DNA of 64,000 nt from JBBWZH01 sp035544115 (GCA_963714145.1 OY970235.1:9362001-9426000), one strand, 5' to 3'; shown: positions 9,441 to 18,455, counted from the first letter of the stretch. Translations and numbers: made by a program. Notes: generated by a model from the letters alone, not told the origin.

Positions 9441-9575
9441 CCGGACCCGCCGCACCCACGCCACCACCCGAGCCTAAGGCACCCGTTAGTGCCTCAAACT
9501 CGACGCCCGCCACCACATCACCCCAGGTCAGCGCACCGCGCTCCACCGATCCGAACCGGGGTGACCGAAGTCAGG
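9441..9575 (-). mobile_element. Right-end fragment of IS1634-family element a
   Basis: This is the remainder of the element opened at 137. It holds the transposase GTG start (9462-9464) with the first eight codons, the untranslated leader, and the terminal repeat ending at 9575. Confidence 0.8.
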
Positions 9576-9833
9576 TAAGGCTCTGCGGTAGTACAGATGT
9601 ATCCGGGCCTTGGCGGCTGGGTAACGCCATCAGGCAGGCTTCGGGCAGGTGGGCTCATCAGCGAGCTGAGCGTGGGCCGATTAACGCCGGCATGGAGGAA
9701 CCCTTCGGTATTTTCACTGAGCTGCGCACCCTTGCGTTCTTCGCCACGGTGGAGGGGTGACGGGTGGTGAAAATGGTCGAGCTCACGCCCATCACCGGTC
9801 CGGTCGCGGATAGGTCGCCCCCGGGGGGACTGG
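9576..9833. other. Intergenic stretch, nothing recognised
   Basis: This begins with the TAAGG duplication of the IS1634-family insertion. No protein-like frame, hairpin or RNA stands out in the following 250 bases. It is the 3' side of the secreted-protein gene at 9834-10640. Confidence 0.4.
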
Positions 9834-10640
9834 TCAGCTGACGCAGGAGCGAGGGAAGAAGGCCCATTCGGTGCCGGCGGTGAGGTTGCCGGCGCGCCAT
9901 TTCGCCATGACCCACTGGCGGTTCTTCAGCACGTACCGTAGATCCATGGCCTGCCCGGCGGGGACGAAGCCGAGTTGGTCGGCCGGCCGTACGGTGCTGG
10001 CGCCACCGCCGTAGGCGGCCGTCGCGCCGACGTTGCCGTAGCCGGTGCAGCCGTGCGAGGTGATCGGCTTGAGGCCGGGGTTGCCCGGTGGCTTGCCCTC
10101 GCTCCACACGCCGGCTGGGCTGCACAGTGGGTCGGTGGCCTGGTCGGTGCAGAACACGGTCTCGCTGTGCCACCAGGTGCCGTCGGAGCCGACATGCGGT
10201 CCGCCGGCGCAGCGATCCGAGCTGAAGGTGGCTCGTTGAATCGCGAACTTGCTGGTGCCGTACGCATACGTACAGCCATCGAAGCTGCCGTGGGCCAGGC
10301 CCCAGGGCCAGCGGGTGATGGTGGGATGCCCGCCGGTGTAGTCCTTGGTATCGCGGATGTCCATGTGGTCGAAGCCGGCCTTGACCGTCCCGTCGGCGAA
10401 GGTGAACCCCTGCGCGAAGAGGTAGCCGACGATCGGGCCGTTGGACTTGTAGCTCAAGCCGACCCAGCCGGGTCCGTACCCGGTTGACGCGCTGGCATCC
10501 TCGGCCGCGGTCTGCACCCGGTTGAGCCCGTAGCTCCAGGCGCTGGCCGGGCTGGCCGTCCCCAGTCCGGTCAGCCCGGCAGCGGCCAGCAGCACCACGG
10601 CCCGGCTGACCAGCCGGCCGATGGCCGCGGAGTTCAGCAC
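9834..10640 (-). CDS. Secreted protein of unknown function
   Basis: This 268-aa protein has an N-terminal signal peptide: charged start, hydrophobic stretch VLLAAAGLTGLGTA and an SPASA cleavage-like site at about residue 34. The mature part is rich in Trp, Gly and Tyr and has several Cys, as in stable exported proteins. I do not recognise the family. The GTG start (10638-10640) overlaps the stop of the upstream gene (TGA at 10634-10636), so the two secreted proteins are translationally coupled. They are divergent from the NB-ARC regulator at 11162 and could be its targets; this is only inferred from position. Confidence 0.7.
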   Translation of the reverse strand: MLNSAAIGRLVSRAVVLLAAAGLTGLGTASPASAWSYGLNRVQTAAEDASASTGYGPGWVGLSYKSNGPIVGYLFAQGFTFADGTVKAGFDHMDIRDTKDYTGGHPTITRWPWGLAHGSFDGCTYAYGTSKFAIQRATFSSDRCAGGPHVGSDGTWWHSETVFCTDQATDPLCSPAGVWSEGKPPGNPGLKPITSHGCTGYGNVGATAAYGGGASTVRPADQLGFVPAGQAMDLRYVLKNRQWVMAKWRAGNLTAGTEWAFFPRSCVS

Positions 10641-10951
10641 GGGGCCGTCCAGCGAGGGTCGTTGGAGATCCAGCCGTACTCTCGGATGGCCCCGGAGGGG
10701 TACTCGAAGTAGGCGTAGCCGTGGTAGCGGTCGCCGTCGGAACGCTGCGCGAAGTAGACGTCGCCGCGGGCGAGGACGTCGATGACGTCATTACCGGTTG
10801 CCGAGCCGAACAGGCGCACGCTGTCGGCGGTGATGTGCTTGCAGTAGTCGGTGGCTTCCGCCGCCGGGGCGGCAGCCACGCCCACCAGGGGCAGCGCCGC
10901 CAGCGCGGTCAACCCCGCGGCCAGCCGACGGTACGCACGGACGTGCCTCAT
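10634..10951 (-). CDS. Small secreted protein
   Basis: This 105-aa protein has a clear signal peptide (RRLAAGLTALAALPLVGVAA, then AEA). The mature domain of about 70 residues has two Cys (DYCKH near its start, TAPC at the end) and an aromatic-rich centre (YHGYAYFEYPSG). I cannot assign a family; small SH3-like secreted modules look similar. The ATG at 10949-10951 is chosen because the signal peptide follows it immediately. The stop overlaps the start of the next secreted gene, implying one operon. Confidence 0.7.
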   Translation of the reverse strand: MRHVRAYRRLAAGLTALAALPLVGVAAAPAAEATDYCKHITADSVRLFGSATGNDVIDVLARGDVYFAQRSDGDRYHGYAYFEYPSGAIREYGWISNDPRWTAPC

Positions 10952-11161
10952 CGGGTGTCCTCTCGGTAGTGGTCGGCCGACCTTGACGGTGCGGCCAGCG
11001 CCTGGCCTGGCGCCGCCTGCAAGCCTCAACTGGCCGTCTGGGCGGGACCAGGCAAAACAACCGGGAAAACATCGCCTTGCCGCCCGTGCGGCGTGCCCCG
11101 TCCGGCCCGGCAGCGCGGCTCGACATGATGGCCACACCTTTGCGACAACGATGGGGGGTGC

Positions 11162-13615
11162 ATGGCCGGGCAGCAGTTGGGCGAGATGGTGCGGGCCTTG
11201 AGGCTGGGGCGGCACCTCTCCCAGGAAGACCTGGCGGCTACGGCCGGCCTTGACCCGAAGACGCTGCGGAACCTGGAGTCGGGCAAGCATCGCCCGCAGC
11301 AGGCCACGCTGGATCGGCTCGCCGACGCGCTGGGTCTCGATGAAGCGGACCGAGCCAGGGTCGAGGCGGCCTGGCGCAACGGCCGCCGGGTCGGGCGGCT
11401 ACCACCCAGCGCGGCACCGTGCGCCCTGCCTCGCGGGCTTGGTGACTTCGTCGGCAGGGACACGGAGAGCAGCCAGGTACGGACCGCCCTGGTCAACCGG
11501 ACGCGCGGTCAGACGCCCGGGGTCAGTCCGGTCTGCCTGGTCTCGGGCATGGCCGGCGCCGGCAAGACGGCCCTGGCCGTGCAGGTGGCGCACGGCCTGG
11601 CAGCTGACTTCCCCGAAGGCCGGCTGTTCCTCCGGCTGCGTGGTACCGCCGACCCGGATGCGCCGACCGAGGTGCTGACCCGGCTGCTGGGCCGGCTCGG
11701 TGTCACCGGCCGGCTCCCACCAGATCTGGAGGGCCGCAGCGAACTGCTGCGGGAGCGGGTGGCCGGGCGACGCCTCCTGCTGGTCCTCGACGACGCCGCC
11801 GACGAGCGGCAGGTCGAACCGCTGCTGCCAGCCGAACCGGGCTCCGCCGTGCTGATCACCAGCCGGTCCCGGCTGGCCGGCCTGGCCGGAGCCCGGGTCG
11901 TGGAAGTGGGTGCGTTCACCCCGGCGGAGGCGCTGGCGCTGCTGTCCGAGGTCGCCGGCGTGGACCGGGTCACCACCGATGAACAGGCGGCAGTCCGGCT
12001 GGTCGAGCTGTGCGGGCACCTGCCGCTGGCGGTCCGGATCATCGCGGCCGTGCTCGCTGGCCGTACGGAGGTGCCACTGGCCAACCTCGCCGACCAGCTC
12101 TGCGACGAGCGCCGCCGGCTGGCCCGGCTGCACACCGGCGACCTGTCCGTCCCAGCGAGCCTGGCCTGCAGCTACGCGGTCCTAGCTGCAGCGGACCGGC
12201 CCGTACTGCGGGCGCTGGCCTGCCTGGACACGCCGGACTTCGCCGCCTGGCTCGCTGCGGCAGCCCTCGATCTGCCGGTCGTGGCCGGCCAGGACGCTCT
12301 GGACCGACTGGTGACGGCCCGGCTCCTGGAGGACGCCGGCGCCGACGCGGCCGGTCAGCTCCGCTACCGGTTCCACGAACTGGTCCGGGTGTACGCGCGG
12401 CACGAGCCGGGCCTGGGCCATGACCCGGACGTCGGCGTGACCGTCGCCCGTACGGCCACGGTCGGCGCAACGCTAGCCGAGCACGCCGTCGGCATCTCGA
12501 TCGGACCGCTGGTTGGCGCCGGCAGAGCAGCCCTACTGACCGATGCCGAGCTCGACCCGGCCGGGCCGGCCAGCGCAGCGGCCGGGCAGACCGACGGCCG
12601 GCTGGCCATGGGGCCGACGCACGAACTACTTGCCGCCCGACCGCTGCCCTGGCTGGAGGCCGAGTCCGCGACGATCGTGTCCCTGGCACACCAGGCCGCG
12701 GCCGTGGGCCTGCCCGCTGTGGGCGCTGCAGTGCTCTCGGCGATGACCAGCTACTGCTCGGCCCGGTTCGAGTACGCCAGCTGGCGCAGTATGGCCGAGG
12801 CGGTGGCCGAGTCCGCGGCCCGCGTCGGCGACCAGCCCGGCGCCTACGCCGAAGCCCAACTCGCGCTCGCCGACCTCGCCATCGAGCAAGGCGATGTAGT
12901 GACCGCGGAAGCCGTCGCAACGGCCGTCGAGCGCACCGCAGCGGCAGCCGACCGGCCCGACCTCGCGCTGCGCGCCCGGCTCAGCGTCGCGATCGCCGCC
13001 CGCGGCCGCGGTGACCTGACGACCGCTCGGACCTGTTACCGGCAGGTGATCATGGCTGCCGGCGACGATCCACACCTACGCGGGCACGCCCACTCCGAAC
13101 TCGCCACCGTGCACCGAAAGCTGGACGACCTCGACGCGGCGGACCAGGACCTAGCCGCCGCCCGGCAGCTACTGACCGCAGCCGGCGACAGCCGAGGAAC
13201 GATCAAAGTGGAGCTCCGGCAAGCACTCCTCCGGTACGACAGAGGTGACCCGACCGGGGCAACAGCCGGCATGAACGAGGCGCTCACCGCCGCCCATCAA
13301 CTCGGCGACGACCGCGCCGCCCAGGAGATCCAATACCAGCTCGCCAAATTGCACCTCGCCACCGGCGATGCTCACGCCGCAGCGGAACTGCTGCGGCCGA
13401 TCGTCGCGGCAACCCGGCGTAGCGGCGATCTGCTCGCCCACGCATACGCCAACGAGGCACTCGGCGACGCCTACACCGCGCTCGGCCAACACCGGCCGGC
13501 GCGGCGGGCGTTCCGCGCCGCACTCGACTTCTACCACCACGTCGACGACGCCCCTCGCGCGGCGGCCCTGCTCCACCGTCACCCGGCCCTGCGAGGCCAT
13601 CGCAAGCTGGACTGA
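11162..13615 (+). CDS. XRE-HTH / NB-ARC / TPR STAND regulator
   Basis: This 817-aa protein starts with an XRE-type helix-turn-helix (about residues 8-65; LSQEDLAATAGLDPKTLRNL). An NB-ARC ATPase follows, with Walker A SGMAGAGKTALAVQ near residue 130 and Walker B RLLLVLDDAADE; the C-terminal half has TPR-like helices. This STAND layout is common in actinomycetes, where ATP-driven assembly is thought to control DNA binding. The ATG at 11162 follows a GGGGGTGC stretch. It is divergent from the two secreted-protein genes with about 210 bp between them. The ligand is unknown. Confidence 0.85.
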   Translation: MAGQQLGEMVRALRLGRHLSQEDLAATAGLDPKTLRNLESGKHRPQQATLDRLADALGLDEADRARVEAAWRNGRRVGRLPPSAAPCALPRGLGDFVGRDTESSQVRTALVNRTRGQTPGVSPVCLVSGMAGAGKTALAVQVAHGLAADFPEGRLFLRLRGTADPDAPTEVLTRLLGRLGVTGRLPPDLEGRSELLRERVAGRRLLLVLDDAADERQVEPLLPAEPGSAVLITSRSRLAGLAGARVVEVGAFTPAEALALLSEVAGVDRVTTDEQAAVRLVELCGHLPLAVRIIAAVLAGRTEVPLANLADQLCDERRRLARLHTGDLSVPASLACSYAVLAAADRPVLRALACLDTPDFAAWLAAAALDLPVVAGQDALDRLVTARLLEDAGADAAGQLRYRFHELVRVYARHEPGLGHDPDVGVTVARTATVGATLAEHAVGISIGPLVGAGRAALLTDAELDPAGPASAAAGQTDGRLAMGPTHELLAARPLPWLEAESATIVSLAHQAAAVGLPAVGAAVLSAMTSYCSARFEYASWRSMAEAVAESAARVGDQPGAYAEAQLALADLAIEQGDVVTAEAVATAVERTAAAADRPDLALRARLSVAIAARGRGDLTTARTCYRQVIMAAGDDPHLRGHAHSELATVHRKLDDLDAADQDLAAARQLLTAAGDSRGTIKVELRQALLRYDRGDPTGATAGMNEALTAAHQLGDDRAAQEIQYQLAKLHLATGDAHAAAELLRPIVAATRRSGDLLAHAYANEALGDAYTALGQHRPARRAFRAALDFYHHVDDAPRAAALLHRHPALRGHRKLD

Positions 13616-13739
13616 CCCTGCCGCACATCCGATGCGCGGACTGCGTAGAGAGCATCCAGTCCGCGGCAGAGGACCACGCCGTGTCCTGGTCGACGCCAAC
13701 GATGCCGCCAACATCAAGGACGGTGCGTCCGAACCAGCC

Positions 13740-13975
13740 TCGGACACACCTGGGTGTGCTGGGACAACGCCACCGCCGAATCGTTCCTCGCCCTGAAGAA
13801 CGAGTTCTACCACCACCAGCAAGTTCCCGACCCGAGCCCGGGCGGGGTTCGCCGTCGCCGAGTACATCGAGGTCTTCTACAACCGCCAGCGACTGCACTC
13901 GGCTCTCGGCTACCGCACCCACCGAAGCTCTCACCGACCACCAGCGCCGCGCCGCGGCCTGTCCCAACCCCTGAG
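13740..13975 (+). pseudogene. Decayed IS3-type orfB remnant
   Basis: Pieces of the C-terminal end of an IS3-type transposase can be read across frames: CWDNATAESFLALKNEFYHH (with the catalytic Glu region), then after a frameshift VAEYIEVFYNRQRLHSALGY. It differs from the intact IS3 copies beside it, so it is an older, unrelated insertion. No terminal repeats could be placed. Confidence 0.7.
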
Positions 13976-14080
13976 GAACTGTCCAGGATCCTTGACACAC
14001 CTCAATCTCCGGGCACCGCCTCTTTCATCCCCCGTACAGCATCGAAGTGTGGAGTGTTCCCGCTTTTTTGGACAGCGGTT

Positions 14081-14965
14081 TTAGGCTGCCAATTGGTTGA
14101 GGTGTCTGTAGCCTAGTTCGTATTCTGCGGGTGTCAAGTATTCGAGGGTTGAGTGGCGGCGGATGGTGTTGTAGTAGGTTTCGATCCAGTCGGACGTCTC
14201 TTTCTTCAGGGTTTTGAGAGTCGGCCAGGGCCGGGTGTGGATGAGTTCCTTCTTGTAGGTCGCGAAGAATGATTCGGAGACGGCGTTGTCGTAGCAGATT
14301 CCGGTCCGGCCGAGTGATCGGCGTATCTTGTTCTTCGTGCAGTACCGGTCGAACTGGCCAGACGTGTATTGCGTTCCGCGGTCGCTGTGGAAGATGACAC
14401 CGGCCGGTGGGTGGCGCCGGGCGATGGCCATGTCCAGGGCGGCGGTGACGAGGTCGGTGCGCATGTGGTCGGCGATGGCCCAGCCGACGACGGTCCTGGA
14501 GTGCAGGTCGATGACGGTCGCGAGGTAGGCCCAGCCGTCCCAGGTTTTGATGTAGGTGATATCCCCGCACCAGCGCTGGTTCGGGTGTTCGGCGGTGAAG
14601 TTCCGGCCGATCAGGTCGGGTGCGGGGACCGGGTGGTCGCCGGCGATGGTGGTGCGTTTCCAGGCTCTGGGGTGGCGTCCGCGCAGGCCAGCGGCGCGCA
14701 TCAGGCGCCAGACCCGTTTGTGGGACAGGTTGCGGCCCAGCGCGGCCAGGCCGGCGCGGACGCGGCGGACGCCGGGGTTGCCGCGGCCGTGCCGGTACAG
14801 GGTGGCGATCAGGGTGCTCAGCGCCGCGTCGTCGGTGGCGCGGGCGGACGGCGCGGCCGTCAGCCAGGCGTAGTAGCCCGAGCGGGACACGTCCAGCTGG
14901 CGGCACATGAACGCGACGGGAAAGGCTCCGGTGTCAGCCCAGTCCGCGATGGCAGCGAACTTCAC
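14081..14965 (-). CDS. IS3-family OrfB transposase, intact
   Basis: This 294-aa rve-domain transposase has the DDE residues in WCGDITYIKT, FHSDRGTQYT and SESFFATYKKE. It starts with a GTG overlapping the orfA stop (GTGA at 14962-14965), giving MKFAAIADWADTG and the HTH-like segment CRQLDVSRSGYYAWL that copy a loses by frameshift. With orfA it should form a functional transposition unit, and it could act in trans on copy a. Confidence 0.92.
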   Translation of the reverse strand: MKFAAIADWADTGAFPVAFMCRQLDVSRSGYYAWLTAAPSARATDDAALSTLIATLYRHGRGNPGVRRVRAGLAALGRNLSHKRVWRLMRAAGLRGRHPRAWKRTTIAGDHPVPAPDLIGRNFTAEHPNQRWCGDITYIKTWDGWAYLATVIDLHSRTVVGWAIADHMRTDLVTAALDMAIARRHPPAGVIFHSDRGTQYTSGQFDRYCTKNKIRRSLGRTGICYDNAVSESFFATYKKELIHTRPWPTLKTLKKETSDWIETYYNTIRRHSTLEYLTPAEYELGYRHLNQLAA

Positions 14966-15282
14966 TGCTTTCCCTTCGCAAACCAGGACGCTACTTTTTT
15001 TGCGAACTCGACCTGCATCTGCAACTCGATGTTCTCCGCGCGGGCGTCCTTCAGTTCCGCGCGGAGCCGCACCAGCTCGGCCCGCTCCGCCTCACCCAGC
15101 GGCGCGTCCGCCGGTTTCGGCGGCTCGGCGTCGTCCTTCGCTCTGTTCACCCATTTCCTCAGCGTCATCTCATGGACGCCGATGTTCCGCGCCACCTCGG
15201 CAACCGGCCGACGGTCCTCAATGACGAAAGCTACCGCCTGCGCCTTGTACTCCTCGGTAAAACTACGGCGTGTCGAACCCAT
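14962..15282 (-). CDS. IS3-family OrfA
   Basis: This 106-aa HTH/leucine-zipper protein is identical to that encoded at 8034-8354. It overlaps the orfB start by four bases. Here orfB has its own GTG start in a GTGA junction, so coupling is more likely than the programmed frameshift used by many IS3 elements. Confidence 0.9.
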   Translation of the reverse strand: MGSTRRSFTEEYKAQAVAFVIEDRRPVAEVARNIGVHEMTLRKWVNRAKDDAEPPKPADAPLGEAERAELVRLRAELKDARAENIELQMQVEFAKKVASWFAKGKQ

Positions 15283-15439
15283 TCCGTATCTCCCGGCGGA
15301 CCGGGCAGCTAATCACGGTGTCCACCAAAGCGGGAACGGTCCAGTACAGCAGTCAGGACTTTGATGTTGTGCCGGCGCACGTACATCCAGGGGTCGGGGC
15401 CACAACCAGGCGGATGAGATCATGCTGTCCTCGCGATGC

Positions 15440-15523
15440 TCAGCCGTCCAGGCTCTTGCCGAGACGCTTCAGCGCCTTCTGGGTGGCCTTCGAGGATGCC
15501 TGGCTGTAGATCTCAGGCCGACG
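15440..15523 (-). pseudogene. Possible C-terminal tail of a tyrosine recombinase
   Basis: A short frame reads RRPEIYSQASSKATQKALKR and ends in KSLDG and a stop. Its style (EIYSQASSKAT..ALKRLG) resembles the extreme C-terminus of integrases from actinomycete mobile elements, following the catalytic Tyr region. It is joined directly to the remnant TraB-like gene, implying an internal deletion. The assignment rests on a short peptide and is tentative. Confidence 0.4.
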
Positions 15524-15693
15524 AACTCCTTCTGTTGCTTGGTGTCGCGACGGTGGCCGAGAAGTGCGCGAGCTCGTCGATGACGACCAGGATCGCCGGT
15601 CCGCCCGAGCCTCGGGTGATCTTCCGCCGGCCGGCCGTCAGTAGTTCGTCGTAGCGACTGTCCATGTCGGACTGCAGCCGCCGCAGTAGCTCG
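15521..15693 (-). pseudogene. FtsK/TraB-like DNA translocase fragment, 3' part
   Basis: Read on the minus strand from the IS21 junction: LLRRLQSDMDSRYDELLTAG, then RRKIT, then the Walker B-like block ILVVIDELAHFSATV. After a one-base shift comes TKQQKEFVGL. This matches the motor domain of FtsK/SpoIIIE-like conjugation proteins of actinomycete integrative elements, in which DELA with a following KQQKEF is usual. The gene is split by IS21 copy b (the upstream part continues at 18624), frameshifted, and cut off after VGL. Confidence 0.7.
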
Positions 15694-15763
15694 TGTCGAC
15701 GCTCACATAATTCCCGGGGCTGTGTTCAGATAATTCCCCAGGGGGTGGGCCTCGGGGGTTGTT

Positions 15764-16540
15764 CTACTGGTTGGCCTCCTTCGGTGTCGAGGCGGCTCGC
15801 CCGGGTCGCTTGTTGGGGCGGTAGCTGGGTCCGGTCATGAGGATCTGGTGGCTGGTGTTGATGAGCCGGTCCAGCAGGGACTCGGCGACGACGGGGTTGG
15901 GGAACAGCGGGTACCAGTCGGCGGGTGCGCGGTTGGCGGTGATGATGAGTGACCGGCCGGTGCGGGCGCGTTCGGAGACGAGTTCGTAGAGGTCGTCGGC
16001 TTGGGTCGGGGTGAGTTCGCGCATGGCGAAGTCGTCGAGGATGAGGACGTCGGGTCGGGTGAGTTCGGCGAGGCGGCGGGGCCAGGTGCGGTCGGCGTGG
16101 CCGCCGGCGAGGTCGGCCAGGGCGCGGCTGGTTTTGGTGAAGCGGACGTCGGCGCCGCGGCGGATGGCGAGGTGTCCGAGGCCTTGTGCGACATGGGTTT
16201 TCCCGACGCCGACCGGGCCGTGCAGGATCACGGACTCGCCAGCGGCGAGCCAGCGCAGGGCGGCGAGGTCGCGGATCTGGGCGGCGGGGAGTTTGGGGTT
16301 GGCGGTGAAGTCGAACTCCTCGAGGGTGACGGGGTGTTCGAACCGGGCGCGGCGCAGCCGCCGCTCCATGCCCATGGCTTCGCGGCGGGTGATTTCGTCG
16401 TGGCAGAGGACTTGGAGGAAGTCCAGGTGGCCGAGTTCGCCGGCTTGGGCTTGGACCAGGCGGGCGTCGAGGGTGTGCAGCATGCCGGAGAGCTTCAGCG
16501 CGCGCAGGCTGTCGTGCAGGGCGGTGTCCAGGACGGTCAT
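15764..16540 (-). CDS. istB: IS21 helper ATPase IstB, intact
   Basis: This 258-aa AAA+ ATPase has Walker A at GPVGVGKTHVAQGL, Walker B at VLILDDFAMRE, and a sensor-like SLIITANRAP. IstB loads IstA on target DNA and stimulates strand transfer in IS21 elements. The first codon overlaps the stop of the 77-codon ORF. It is the only complete istB in the window and could in principle serve copy a in trans. Confidence 0.93.
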   Translation of the reverse strand: MTVLDTALHDSLRALKLSGMLHTLDARLVQAQAGELGHLDFLQVLCHDEITRREAMGMERRLRRARFEHPVTLEEFDFTANPKLPAAQIRDLAALRWLAAGESVILHGPVGVGKTHVAQGLGHLAIRRGADVRFTKTSRALADLAGGHADRTWPRRLAELTRPDVLILDDFAMRELTPTQADDLYELVSERARTGRSLIITANRAPADWYPLFPNPVVAESLLDRLINTSHQILMTGPSYRPNKRPGRAASTPKEANQ

Positions 16541-16770
16541 CGGGTCTCCTGCTTGGGCTGGCGGTCGGGCTGGTAGAGGAAGCCGAACACGGCGCTCATC
16601 AGGTCCACCCAGTCGGTGCCCGCCGGTGGCGGGTAGCTGTGGGCGGTGAGTACGTCGGCGAGATCAAGGATCAGGCCGTAGGTGAACCGGGGATCGGCCG
16701 CCGGTGTGGGCAGCGGGTAGGCCGGCCCGGCGGCGGCGTGGGCGGTCTTGGTCTGGGTGGTCTGGGTCAT
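16537..16770 (-). CDS. Small ORF between istA and istB (copy b)
   Basis: This 77-aa protein is identical to that at 3627-3860, with the same ATGA overlaps on both sides. No domain is recognised. Its conservation between copies shows only recent duplication, not function. Confidence 0.6.
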   Translation of the reverse strand: MTQTTQTKTAHAAAGPAYPLPTPAADPRFTYGLILDLADVLTAHSYPPPAGTDWVDLMSAVFGFLYQPDRQPKQETR

Positions 16771-18455
16771 GGCGCTGTTCCCTCGGCGCGGTCGTCGTCA
16801 CAGCCCTCACCGTGGCCGGTGTGGGCCTCGCCCGAGGTGGCCGGGTCCTGGCCGAGCGGGCCGGTCGTGGTCGGCAGGGGGACGGTGGGCAGGGGGACGA
16901 CGTTGGAGAACAGCTGCGTCGGGCCACGCAGGTGCGCGGCGGCACCGCCGTCACCGGCGGCCGGCGCGGGCGGGTCGGTCTCGACGCCGGCGGCGAGGAT
17001 TCCTTTGATGGTGCGGTAGGAGGGGTCCCCGACTGCGGTGGCCTTGGCGCAGGCGGCCTCCAGCCGCGCAGTGCTGTATTTGTCGGCCAGGCCGAGCACG
17101 CCTTGGGCGGCGCGGAGCCGGAACAGTGCGTTGACCGCCAGCAGGCCGGCGATCACCTCGGCGGTGGCCGGGCCGATCTGCCCGGCGCGGGTGCGGCACC
17201 AGATCGGGGTCCGCATCCGGAACGCGACCTTCTCCGGCGGGTAGTGGGCGAAGTCGGTCTGCTTCCCCTGCGTCTTGACCGGGTGCGTGGCGACCAACTG
17301 TCCATTGTGGAACAGCTGCACGGTGGTCGGGGTGGCCCGGGCGTCGAGCCGCTCACCGATCAGCCGCCAGGGCACCGAGTAGATCGTGCGCCCGACCTTG
17401 GCGTGGATGTCCGGCCCGACGGTGGCCCTCGACCAGCTGGCGAGCACGAACTCCCGCGCCGGCAGCGGCCGCAGCGCCGCGGCCTCGATCGCCGCGAACA
17501 CCGCGGCGGGCGCGGCGCCGTGCAGTGGCCGGCATGCCCGCCGGCCGGCGACCTGCAGGGACCACTCGACCGCGGCTGCCTGCATCTGCGCGAGCGAGGT
17601 GAACTCCCGCCCGCGCCAGAAGCTGTCCCGGATATAGGGCATCGGCCGCTCGATACGGGCCTTGTCCCGCGGCTTGCCCGCCCGCGCCGGGTCGACCAGC
17701 ACCCCGTGGTGGTCGGCCAGCTCGGCATAGGACCGGTTGATCTTCGGGTCATACAGGTCCGGCCGGTCCACCCCGGTCCGCAGATTGTCCGGCACCAGCC
17801 GCGCAGGGGCGCCGCCGAAGAACGCGAACGCCGCCACGTGCGCCTCGGTCCACGCCCGCTGATCCATCACCAGGACCGGGCGCACGAACAGGTACCGCGA
17901 GCAGGCCAGCACCATCGCGAACGCCCACACCCGCCGCCGCCGGCCCGTGCCCGGCTCGACCCAGTGCCCCAGGTGCCCGTAGTCGATCTGAGCTTCCTCA
18001 CCGGGCGGGGTGTCGGTCTCCTCCCGCAGCACCACCACCCGGTCCCGCCGCGCCTCCTCCGCGACGTTGGCCGCCACATACCGCTTCAGCGACGCCACAC
18101 TGGCGGCCAGACCCTGCTCGTCACGCAGCCGCTGGTGGATCGTCGCCTGCGTCACCCCGGCCTTCAGCATCTCCACGATGTACTCGTGATGCGCGGCGAT
18201 CTGCGGCCACGTCGTCTGCCGCAGCCTGGTGTCGGCCAGCTGCGGGAACCAGCCAGCCACCAGCTCGCCCCAGTCCCCGGCCGTCATCGCCGGCCCACCC
18301 GGGGCCAGCCCCGCGGCCACCGCCGGGGCCAGGTACTTACGGATCGTCTTGCGGTCCACCCCCAGCGACACCGACACCTCGCTCAGCGAGCGGCCCGCAT
18401 ACCAGTGGATCAAGATCTCGGTCACATCGACCACGTCGAACGTTCTCCTCGCCAT
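16767..18455 (-). CDS. istA: IS21-family transposase IstA (copy b)
   Basis: This 562-aa transposase is identical to the product at 1942-3630, with the HTH and the D, D, E residues in AQIDYG, LVPDNL and KARIERPM. The ATG at 18453-18455 precedes ARRTFDVVDVTEI. With the intact istB next to it, the element looks competent to move. Confidence 0.93.
   Translation of the reverse strand: MARRTFDVVDVTEILIHWYAGRSLSEVSVSLGVDRKTIRKYLAPAVAAGLAPGGPAMTAGDWGELVAGWFPQLADTRLRQTTWPQIAAHHEYIVEMLKAGVTQATIHQRLRDEQGLAASVASLKRYVAANVAEEARRDRVVVLREETDTPPGEEAQIDYGHLGHWVEPGTGRRRRVWAFAMVLACSRYLFVRPVLVMDQRAWTEAHVAAFAFFGGAPARLVPDNLRTGVDRPDLYDPKINRSYAELADHHGVLVDPARAGKPRDKARIERPMPYIRDSFWRGREFTSLAQMQAAAVEWSLQVAGRRACRPLHGAAPAAVFAAIEAAALRPLPAREFVLASWSRATVGPDIHAKVGRTIYSVPWRLIGERLDARATPTTVQLFHNGQLVATHPVKTQGKQTDFAHYPPEKVAFRMRTPIWCRTRAGQIGPATAEVIAGLLAVNALFRLRAAQGVLGLADKYSTARLEAACAKATAVGDPSYRTIKGILAAGVETDPPAPAAGDGGAAAHLRGPTQLFSNVVPLPTVPLPTTTGPLGQDPATSGEAHTGHGEGCDDDRAEGTAP

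Larger units (their letters stand above)
137..9575 (-). mobile_element. IS1634-family element a (split by IS21 copy a)
   Basis: The ends are inverted repeats beginning CCTGACTTCGGTCA: left end at 137, complementary end finishing at 9575. They are flanked by a 5-bp duplication TAAGG (132-136 and 9576-9580). Without its passengers the element is about 1.77 kb and carries one transposase on the minus strand. An IS21-family element sits at 1774-9440 with a 6-bp duplication CCGGAC, separating the first eight codons of the transposase (9441-9464) from the rest. The element is therefore inactive in cis, although its ends look intact. Confidence 0.85.
14050..15343 (-). mobile_element. IS3-family element, copy b (inverted)
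   Basis: This is the same element as 7973-9267, in the opposite orientation and with both ORFs intact. The ends are TGGAGTGTTCCCGC at 14050 and, at 15343, the complement of TGGACCGTTCCCGC. The immediate flanks are GTG (14047-14049) and GTA (15344-15346), so a clean 3-bp duplication is missing. An 8-bp GTACAGCA occurs at 14034-14041 and again at 15344-15351, but on the left it does not abut the element. Confidence 0.9.

Noticed and set aside
15344..15439. Coding start or tRNA end beside the IS3 copy
   Set aside because: A short frame (WMYVRRHNIKVLTAV) looks somewhat protein-like on the minus strand, but it is too short to assign and no cloverleaf can be drawn.
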